From an uncultured Eubacterium sp. (GTDB lineage Bacteria; Bacillota; Clostridia; Lachnospirales; Lachnospiraceae), in NCBI GenBank assembly GCA_910584645.1, contig CAJUAU010000026.1, positions 1 through 39,221 on the forward strand: a stretch of 39,221 nt of DNA, written 5' to 3'. The notes under the pieces were generated by a model. The model was not told where the DNA came from. It did not search any database and saw nothing but the letters and a program-made list of their open reading frames with translations. The position numbers and the translations under genes were made by a program. This document shows positions 33,006 to 39,221 of the stretch, piece by piece. Each line of letters begins with the position of its first letter. Positions within the stretch are counted from its first letter, which is position 1.

Positions 33006-34871
33006 TTACTTTATTTTCACTTTAAACGTCTGCCCCCAGCAGGTTTCACTCGGAACCCCAAAATATCTTGACGGAATACTTCGATATTGAATGTAATATA
33101 CCTTTCCTTTTTTTAAGTTTTTTAATGCAAATCTTCTTGTCCATTCATGACTAAGCAAAGGCAAATACTTCACATTTTTCATTTGCTTATTGTCTGCATA
33201 TCTTGCTTGAAACATTAAATATCTTGGACCAGGGTCTTTGCTAATATATCCGAGATCAATACTATCTGCGGTTAAATAGTCCTTTAACAGCACTTTGGAA
33301 ACCATAACAACCTTTTTTGTGCTGTTCTTTCTTACCATAACCTTGTCTATCATTGGAAATACTTTCACATCACCCTTTAAGCCTTTACTAAACTGTGTTA
33401 CTCTGGCATTATACCATGTGCGGGTCGGACCAGACTTATATTTCTTACTATTTGCCCGATAACGCCATCCCATAAAAAGTATGCTGGAATCAGCCGCCTT
33501 TACCTTCTGTGGCATTTTAGGCTCTTTTCCATATACATAAGATGTCGGAAGTTTCCCATTTACATGTATCTTGTATTTTTTCAGCAATCCGGAATCATAT
33601 GTAATTTGAAAACGCTTTCCTTTAGAAACAACTGCCTTTCCCGGCTTTACTTCTGAAACTTTTTTCTTCCCCTGGTACCAATCCATTACAAGTTCACTCG
33701 CCGACAATGAATATGTTACTTTGGATTTATTAAGTATTTCCTTTAATCCAGGACAATCTTGATGGCACGGGCCTATTTTTTTTACATTTGGAGGAATCAC
33801 TAATCTTTTTAAACTGGCACATCCTCCAAATGCGTTTTTCCCAATCTTCGTTACCGCAGCCGGGATGTTGATTTTTTTTAATCCAGTGCAGTCATAGAGC
33901 ATTTTTGACGGGATTTCTTCTAATTTTTGAGGGAACCGGATCCTCTTTAATCCAGAACACCCCTCAAAAGCATCCACACCAATCCTGGTTATGGTATCGG
34001 GAAGATTCAGTTCCTCTAAAGCCGCGCAATAGATAAATGCCTGTTTTCCCACCTCCTCTAACTCTGAGGGGATATTGACCTTTTCTAAAGCAGAACAAAA
34101 TGAAAATGCATAAGGACCAATTTTTTTAACATTATTTGCCATCTCTACCTCCGTCAGATGATAACATTTAATAAACATTCCAGTGGGAATTGAAGTAATA
34201 CCATCCGGGATCTTAATCGTTTCTAACAGATAGCATTCATAAAAAAGCCGCTTGCCAATCTTACTCACATTGTCCGGAATATTAATTTTCTTCAGGGATC
34301 TGCATTCTGTGAAGGCACCGTCCCCAATATATGAAATACCTTCTGGCAGCACAATGTTCTTCAGACCACTACAACCACTAAAAGTATACGCCTCTACTTT
34401 TTCCAATTTACATCCTCTTGAGAAAGTAACGGTCTGCAGGTTAAATGAATGCGCGAACGCTCCTTCACCAATGCTCTTTACACCAGCTGGAATATCAATC
34501 TCTTTCAATCCCCATGAAAATGCAAATGCCATCTCCCCGATACGTTCTAATGTATCTGGCAGGAAAACCCCCTCTGACATATAGTCGTATTCCAAAGAAT
34601 CGCCTTCCGTAGTATTAAAGGCTTTTTCACAAACAGTCGTAACACCCTCATCAATGATCACTTTGCGCAAATTTTTTCTGCAGTCTTTATAATTCATCCA
34701 CGGATTTGTTTTCATTTCACCATTTCCATAAATCCTTAACAGTCCATTACTATATTCCCAGAAAACCGATTCCCCGCAGCTGCCTTTTATGGTTTCCTCT
34801 GCATAAATGGGATGGCAGTTCAATAAGAAAACGCAACAAAAAAGGACTAAAACAACTAATATTTTTTTCAT
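33006..34871 (-). CDS. BspA-type leucine-rich-repeat secreted protein
   Basis: 621 residues with an N-terminal signal (KKILVVLVLFCCVFLLN, then YAEE). A short beta domain (WEYSNGLLRIYGNGEM) leads into about 11-12 LRR_5/BspA repeats (about 85-390) of the type IPDNVSKIGKRLFYECYLLE. The rest (about 400-621) is beta-rich with a Lys-rich, Ig-like look (ITYDSGLLKKYKIHVNGKLP) and an end like a fibronectin-type domain. No LPxTG or membrane tail, so it is secreted or bound non-covalently. BspA proteins often bind host or bacterial surfaces. AAGGAG lies eight bases before the ATG. Confidence 0.88.
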   Translation of the reverse strand: MKKILVVLVLFCCVFLLNCHPIYAEETIKGSCGESVFWEYSNGLLRIYGNGEMKTNPWMNYKDCRKNLRKVIIDEGVTTVCEKAFNTTEGDSLEYDYMSEGVFLPDTLERIGEMAFAFSWGLKEIDIPAGVKSIGEGAFAHSFNLQTVTFSRGCKLEKVEAYTFSGCSGLKNIVLPEGISYIGDGAFTECRSLKKINIPDNVSKIGKRLFYECYLLETIKIPDGITSIPTGMFIKCYHLTEVEMANNVKKIGPYAFSFCSALEKVNIPSELEEVGKQAFIYCAALEELNLPDTITRIGVDAFEGCSGLKRIRFPQKLEEIPSKMLYDCTGLKKINIPAAVTKIGKNAFGGCASLKRLVIPPNVKKIGPCHQDCPGLKEILNKSKVTYSLSASELVMDWYQGKKKVSEVKPGKAVVSKGKRFQITYDSGLLKKYKIHVNGKLPTSYVYGKEPKMPQKVKAADSSILFMGWRYRANSKKYKSGPTRTWYNARVTQFSKGLKGDVKVFPMIDKVMVRKNSTKKVVMVSKVLLKDYLTADSIDLGYISKDPGPRYLMFQARYADNKQMKNVKYLPLLSHEWTRRFALKNLKKGKVYYIQYRSIPSRYFGVPSETCWGQTFKVKIK

Positions 34872-34918
34872 GAAATATCTCCTTATAATAAAGGATCACT
34901 CAATATTCCGAGAGATCA

Positions 34919-34965
34919 TTAAAATATATCAGCAAGCAGTACACGTCACCTACCTGCCGATATAT
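34919..34965 (-). terminator. Terminator after the CBM2 gene
   Basis: AATATATCGGCA and TGCTGATATATT pair with one mismatch and run into TTTT on the minus strand, 28 bases after the CBM2 gene stop. Confidence 0.6.
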
Positions 34966-34992
34966 TCTAGCGCTTTAAATCAAACAAACTAT

Positions 34993-37206
34993 CTACCCAA
35001 GTATCTTATTTAGTTTTCTTGAAAAAATGAAAGAACGTGTACGCCATGAATCCTTGGGATCATCACCAAATAATTTCTCGCTTACAATACCAACCGAAAA
35101 TAGTACCCTGTCTCCAACTACTTGAACACCCTCAATCTCTAACCAAGGTACATCTCTTTTAGTCTTCACTTTATCAGCCACAAGCTCTCGCATCCAATTA
35201 TCTTTATCATATTTAGGAGTTTCCAACTTAATTTTCTTCGTTTTACTGTATTGATTTTCGTTTGACCACTTTTTATACAGCAACGCAATGTACTGTTCAC
35301 TTCCTGGTTTTTGATTTTCTTTCTTATCATTTCCCGATGTTATAATAATATTTTTTGAATTATCTAAAGCAATTCCCTGGAAAGAACGTTTTGCAACTTT
35401 TTTTCTGTCCTCTTTACAAGTGTATAAGCACATCTTTCTTACTTCCTCTGAATTGAAAGATATATATTTTCCACTTGTTTTTCTATAAGCCTTTTCTAAC
35501 TTTTTCCAATCATACAAACTGTACTCTACTTTATTATCATCACTTTTTTTCCAAATAATCATATATTTATTATTTGGAGAAATTGCAAAATCACATCTTT
35601 TCAATTTAGCTACACCTTTGCGATTACTCGGTCCCGCAAAAGATTCTTTTTCTTTACGGGAATATGCAACTGCCTTAAAGTATTTTAAGCTATCACCCTT
35701 TACTGTATATTTTAATTTCATTAATGACTTGTCAGTATCCATATCAACAATGTTCTTTGCATTCTTACCTTTTTGATTCTTACCATTTTTAGTAGTATCG
35801 AAGATAACACGTGCAAATCTTGTTCCCCATACAGTTATTTTCCCATTTTTATCCTTATATTTCACTCCATGGCAATTTGTATATAAATAAAATTTCCCAT
35901 CGCTCATTCCTTGGCAGTAAAGTGACTGGGTATGACCAGACTTTCTTATTTGAATTTCAGAATCATACTTATAAACTCCATCTTTCTCCTTTTTACAAAG
36001 TGAAATTACTGAATGCCCAGCATTGTCGTTTTGTGCCACGAAAATCACTTTCACATTTTTATTATTTTGGTTTTTAAAAACGAACTGGCACCATGCCTGT
36101 ACTTGTCGCTTATGAGGTAACCCATATACATAATAAGATATTTTATCTCCTTCTTCTTTTCCTGATGTTTTTGATAAAGCAGCAGTACTAACACTTCTAC
36201 TATTTGCAAATAGCTGTACAGCTTCTTCCGTATCTACTTCCTTTGCCAATTCATCTTCTTCCACTCTGTCATAATCATCTTCATCAAAAACTTCATCTTC
36301 TACAACTGACATAGGAACATCATCATCCACATCACCTTCCCAGATACAATCATCCTCTTTTAATTCCTCATCCTCTTCATACGGATATACTGTGAGTTGA
36401 TATAAAGATTCATTTTCAAATTTTGCATCACTACCTTCTAACAATTCACCTATAAAGCCAAAGTTTATTGTCTGACCCGGTTCTATACTTTGATTATATC
36501 CCATATTAGCTAAACTATAATGAGCGTCTGTAGGATGATCCTCCTCATCTGATTCAAAATTTTCTTCATATACTTTTGCATTCCAAATATCCACTATCTT
36601 AAAATTACATTCAAAATCAAACGACCAATCTTCAATATAATTTTCTGATGTATTTGTAATCTCTACCTGTCCTTGTATTTTATTTTCATATTTAGTAAAT
36701 TGCTTGAATTCAATATTACAGTTATCAAACACTCGTTCCAAAACCCTTTGCATATCCACACTACAAGGTTCTTCCGGCTTATGTCCATCAAATTTAGCAG
36801 TAAACCCAAAAGTAACCTGCCCACTAGCATTTATATTCTGATTCCAGCCAGCATTCTTTATCACATACACATTATCATAATGAGAAACAATTTTAGCATT
36901 CCATATATTTTCAATCTCTCCATCATATACAAAAGCAATTTCCCAATTTCCAATTTCATTCTTACCTGTATTCTTCAGTGTCATCTCAGCCGTATAATGA
37001 TTTTCCCATTCACTTTGAATCTTAAATGCATAATCAAATGAAACATCGTCATAATCTTCTTTTATCACATTCTCATCTTCAGCATAAATTGTTTCTTCAT
37101 TATCACTTTCCGTAGCTGCTCTACTGACACTAGTCCCCATCATGTTACTCATACATATTGCAGTTGCCAATATAATTGCTAATAATTTTTTTCTTCTTAA
37201 TTTCAT
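34993..37206 (-). CDS. Secreted protein: two CBM2-like domains plus helveticin-J-like C-terminus
   Basis: 737 residues from an ATG with AAAGGAGAG upstream. The signal peptide ends near SRAATES. Two family-2 carbohydrate-binding-like modules follow (about 45-150 and 155-275). Each has the closing motif: AGWNQNINASGQVTFGFTAK and MGYNQSIEPGQTINFGFIGE. An Asp/Glu-rich linker (about 275-335) leads to a C-terminal half resembling helveticin J beta-propellers. There, GHTQSLYCQGMSDGKFYLYT and VWGTRFARVIF come before FAISPNNKYMIIWKK and SFQGIALDNSKNIIITSG. The likely activity is binding or lysis at a glycan surface. The CBM2 call is firm; the helveticin call is by pattern only. Confidence 0.75.
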   Translation of the reverse strand: MKLRRKKLLAIILATAICMSNMMGTSVSRAATESDNEETIYAEDENVIKEDYDDVSFDYAFKIQSEWENHYTAEMTLKNTGKNEIGNWEIAFVYDGEIENIWNAKIVSHYDNVYVIKNAGWNQNINASGQVTFGFTAKFDGHKPEEPCSVDMQRVLERVFDNCNIEFKQFTKYENKIQGQVEITNTSENYIEDWSFDFECNFKIVDIWNAKVYEENFESDEEDHPTDAHYSLANMGYNQSIEPGQTINFGFIGELLEGSDAKFENESLYQLTVYPYEEDEELKEDDCIWEGDVDDDVPMSVVEDEVFDEDDYDRVEEDELAKEVDTEEAVQLFANSRSVSTAALSKTSGKEEGDKISYYVYGLPHKRQVQAWCQFVFKNQNNKNVKVIFVAQNDNAGHSVISLCKKEKDGVYKYDSEIQIRKSGHTQSLYCQGMSDGKFYLYTNCHGVKYKDKNGKITVWGTRFARVIFDTTKNGKNQKGKNAKNIVDMDTDKSLMKLKYTVKGDSLKYFKAVAYSRKEKESFAGPSNRKGVAKLKRCDFAISPNNKYMIIWKKSDDNKVEYSLYDWKKLEKAYRKTSGKYISFNSEEVRKMCLYTCKEDRKKVAKRSFQGIALDNSKNIIITSGNDKKENQKPGSEQYIALLYKKWSNENQYSKTKKIKLETPKYDKDNWMRELVADKVKTKRDVPWLEIEGVQVVGDRVLFSVGIVSEKLFGDDPKDSWRTRSFIFSRKLNKILG

Positions 37207-37266
37207 AATTTGACTCTCCTTTGTTATAAATATTATTTTTGTAGTGGTCACCATTAACCATCGTGG

Positions 37267-37302
37267 TCAGCTTTCCTCTCGGTTTTCTTTATTGATTTTC
37301 AT
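37267..37302 (-). CDS. Possible 11-residue leader peptide (MKINKENREES)
   Basis: An 11-codon frame with a very good GGAGGTGAAAGACG site sits in the leader of the CBM2 gene. Its stop is 60 bases before that gene's ATG. A direct repeat TGACCAC flanks the following stretch. It may be a control peptide or chance. Confidence 0.3.
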   Translation of the reverse strand: MKINKENREES

Positions 37303-37362
37303 CGTCTTTCACCTCCGTCCTAGTTTTGCATACAAATTGCCGTTCACTTTTATTTAATATTT

Positions 37363-37427
37363 ATTTTATCATTTCTTAATATCTTGCTCAAGAACAATCG
37401 TTCGCCTTATTTCGACATAATTCGACA
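37363..37427 (-). promoter_or_regulatory. Promoter of the CBM2 gene with two Spo0A boxes
   Basis: TTGAGC (37386-37391) and TAAAAT (37363-37368, with TGA before it) are 17 bases apart. Two perfect TGTCGAA boxes (37427-37421 and 37417-37411) lie one helical turn apart at about -55 to -71, a typical activator position for Spo0A. The leader is about 150 bases. Confidence 0.65.
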
Positions 37428-37440
37428 AAACAAATTGCAC

Positions 37441-37496
37441 ACAAAAAGAGCCCATTTCAGACACCATACCATGTATCTAAAAATGGACTCTTTATT
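37441..37496 (-). terminator. Terminator between lipoprotein and CBM2 genes
   Basis: AAAGAG.CCATTT and AAATGG.CTCTTT arms around a 20-base loop, followed by TTTTTG on the minus strand. It isolates the CBM2 gene from the lipoprotein operon. Confidence 0.7.
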
Positions 37497-37534
37497 CTCA
37501 GGCAGTACGACACCCGCCTGTTGATTGCTGTTTA

Positions 37535-37597
37535 TTAATTTACGGTGACAGGGATAGTTGTCTTTTCATAGGCTTTTCCAGGAAAAATAGATATTGC
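37535..37597 (-). pseudogene. Possible 3' remnant of a secreted-protein gene
   Basis: The 63 bases read FPGKAYEKTTIPVTVN before a stop, like the end of a surface or secreted protein, but the frame is blocked by TGA upstream and has no start. An 11-codon frame (37566-37601, MSNIYFSWKSL) with AGGAGG upstream overlaps it in another frame. Either could be meaningful; neither is proven. Confidence 0.25.
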
Positions 37598-37619
37598 TCA
37601 TATTTTCCTGTACCCTCCT

Positions 37620-38402
37620 TTACGAATCTCCATACAGCTCATACTTTCTCCCTTTGGCATCTTTCTGGGACATATAACTGGTCTCTCCCAGTATCAGCTC
37701 TGTTCCCTTTTCATCGAGATGAATCTTTTGCCTGACCTGTCCAAAGGCATCCCCCACATTATTCAGATATAATTGATGGACTACAACGATATCATTATCC
37801 TGCAATTCAAAGAAACAATATCCTGTACCCGAAATTGATTTCTCTCCTTCTCTTTTTAGATATTTATTGTCTGGAAGCTTTACTGTATTTTTATACCCTG
37901 TTTTTTTAACCTCAATCTTCACTGAACTATTTTTCAGCGCCTTCACCTCTACGAAATTTGACCACATATCTTCTACCTGGCCCATATTTACCATTCCCCA
38001 TGTTTCCCCATCGAATTTTATTACCCTGAAATTCTGAAAAGTCCCACTAGAACCCCCATAAAATAATAAAACGATTTCCATAATTCCATCTTCATCAAAA
38101 TCCTTTTTTATCATTTTAGTAAAGTCAAAATTCTGATATGTGAGCTCTTTTTCGTTTTCCAGACTGACAGGGTATCCGTCTATTACAATTTTCAACCCTG
38201 TATTATCTTTGTTAGATTCCAAATGAACAGTACTGGTTTTCTGAAATCCCAGATTTTCTTTTTTTTCCCAATATATTTCTTTTGCTATGTCCGTTTTTTC
38301 TGGCGGATACGTGTTTTTTGTCTCAGTTGAAGTATTCCTTTCTCCACAGCCAAATAGTAAAACCAAAATGCTAACTATCAATACTAAATATCGTTTTTTC
38401 AT
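37620..38402 (-). CDS. Lipoprotein with EF-hand-like/VCBS-type repeat
   Basis: 260 residues. Signal KKRYLVLIVSILVLLFGC with lipobox LLFGC (Cys19) and a polar linker. The body is beta-rich and includes DFDEDGIMEIVLLFYGG (about residues 101-117), a Ca-binding-like DxDxDG loop as in FG-GAP/VCBS repeats. It should be anchored on the outer face of the membrane. GAGGGAA lies before the ATG. No family recognised. A perfect inverted repeat lies in the gap upstream, and a terminator follows about 130 bases downstream. Confidence 0.85.
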   Translation of the reverse strand: MKKRYLVLIVSILVLLFGCGERNTSTETKNTYPPEKTDIAKEIYWEKKENLGFQKTSTVHLESNKDNTGLKIVIDGYPVSLENEKELTYQNFDFTKMIKKDFDEDGIMEIVLLFYGGSSGTFQNFRVIKFDGETWGMVNMGQVEDMWSNFVEVKALKNSSVKIEVKKTGYKNTVKLPDNKYLKREGEKSISGTGYCFFELQDNDIVVVHQLYLNNVGDAFGQVRQKIHLDEKGTELILGETSYMSQKDAKGRKYELYGDS

Positions 38403-38441
38403 CTGTATTCCCTCACTAAATAACTATTGATACAAATGTAC

Positions 38442-38486
38442 TTTTGGTCAAATTGCCACTTTATTGAAATAACAATTTGACCAAAA
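38442..38486. repeat. Perfect 14-bp inverted repeat
   Basis: TTTTGGTCAAATTG (38442-38455) and CAATTTGACCAAAA (38473-38486) with a 17-base spacer, between the SurA-N-like gene and the lipoprotein gene. No T-run follows the stem on either strand, so it is a poor terminator. An operator or an mRNA hairpin is more likely. Confidence 0.8.
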
Positions 38487-38509
38487 AGCACTAACTTCAT
38501 TATTAATGT

Positions 38510-39172
38510 TTATTCTACCTTAACATTATATTTTTTAATTGCCTCCTGTGTAATGGAATCCCGCCACTCTTTGCGCTTTTCCATACATTCTTCAGAATAT
38601 AAATCTATTTTTTCTTCTTTACATTTTTCTTCATACATTTTATTCAAATACTTGTTGACTATCATATTCGACTTGTATTGTGGACGCAAAAAATTCCAAT
38701 ACTCCTCTTCGTCCATTCCCATACCTGCGATCTCGGCCTCAAGCTCTTTCTTACCTTCTGGATCCGATGCAAAAGTGACCCTTATTTCATTAATTGCTTC
38801 TGTTACTTCCTGTTCATTAACGGTAATCCCCGCCTCTTCAGCTGCCAGATATAAAGCTTTTTTTTCAACCGAATTTTTCGTAATCTGTTTTTCCGCTTCA
38901 CTTACGCTCATATCAAATGCTTCTGCAACATTTTCTGCTTTTTTGGCAATATCTTCCTTTTTAATATGGCCTTTAGGGTTATAAGTTCCTTTTTTCTTTA
39001 GTCTCTCTTTCTCTTTTTCGGCCATTCTATATTCTGTCTTTTCTTTTTTACTAGAACTAGAGCTCTTATAATAATTTTGAGCAATACTAACTGTTCCAAA
39101 AGTTACGCCAAAAATAGCAATACATGCTCCCAATATGATTAATGTTTTTTTCCTTTTTAATATTTTTTTCAT
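38510..39172 (-). CDS. Membrane-anchored SurA-N-like protein
   Basis: 220 residues. An N-terminal signal anchor (KKTLIILGACIAIFGVTFGTV) and a Ser/Lys-rich linker lead to a helical region. There, ALYLAAEEAGITVNEQEVTE and EEYWNFLRPQYKSNMIVNKY resemble the N-terminal chaperone part of SurA/PrsA. There is no parvulin isomerase domain. It probably faces outward and may help a secreted protein fold. A GGCGGA site lies about ten bases before the ATG. The last 49 bases of the window upstream of it hold only a short imperfect hairpin (CTTTC...GAAAG). Confidence 0.75.
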   Translation of the reverse strand: MKKILKRKKTLIILGACIAIFGVTFGTVSIAQNYYKSSSSSKKEKTEYRMAEKEKERLKKKGTYNPKGHIKKEDIAKKAENVAEAFDMSVSEAEKQITKNSVEKKALYLAAEEAGITVNEQEVTEAINEIRVTFASDPEGKKELEAEIAGMGMDEEEYWNFLRPQYKSNMIVNKYLNKMYEEKCKEEKIDLYSEECMEKRKEWRDSITQEAIKKYNVKVE

Positions 39173-39221
39173 TTCTATAATCCGCCTTTCCGCTTCGCGA
39201 AAGCCACCAATGGGGTTATGA

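Overview
The window looks like chromosome from a spore-forming, low-to-medium GC member of the Clostridia, most like a Lachnospiraceae bacterium. Four things point there: a Bacillus/Clostridium-type long SRP RNA, sporulation genes (spoVAF, dpaA, dpaB), lipoproteins with typical Gram-positive lipoboxes, and strong AGGAGG-type ribosome binding sites. No rRNA, tRNA, transposase, phage gene or CRISPR array was recognised.

Left end (1-6.3 kb, minus strand): a complete HlyB-HlyD-TolC-like type I secretion module. It is followed by two tandem units, each a lipoprotein gene plus a 32-residue peptide gene that is too short for ordinary gene finding. The transporter's N-terminal C39-like domain has lost its catalytic residues, and the peptides lack a double-glycine site, so the two halves fit each other. 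The cells making this appear to be monoderm, which makes the TolC-like partner odd. This is the best candidate for an undescribed system.

Middle (6.5-32.9 kb): mostly ordinary chromosome. It holds a DinG/XPD-like helicase on an apparently leaderless transcript. Next comes a four-gene operon (DUF4250, GNAT, acyl-ACP thioesterase, CvfB). Then follow a sensory [FeFe]-hydrogenase/chemotaxis-domain fusion, spoVAF, and a MoxR-DUF58-transglutaminase operon. After these come murA, a flavin-reductase-domain protein, and two large Lachnospiraceae-type proteins: a TPR protein with a degenerate AAA-like domain and a cNMP-binding-domain protein. An identical 108-bp duplication lies between those two. The stretch ends with the SRP RNA, a dpaA-dpaB-asnB operon, a DUF6128-like protein and a ZIP metal transporter.

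Right end (33-39.2 kb, minus strand): AT-richer surface and secreted proteins. They are a BspA-type leucine-rich-repeat protein, a double-CBM2 protein with a helveticin-J-like C-terminus, a lipoprotein and a SurA-N-like membrane-anchored protein. The CBM2 gene has two perfect Spo0A-box matches at about -60. The secretion operon has three related TGTCG repeats at the same distance, so both may be switched on at the onset of sporulation. All function calls rest on reading motifs by eye; no database search was run.
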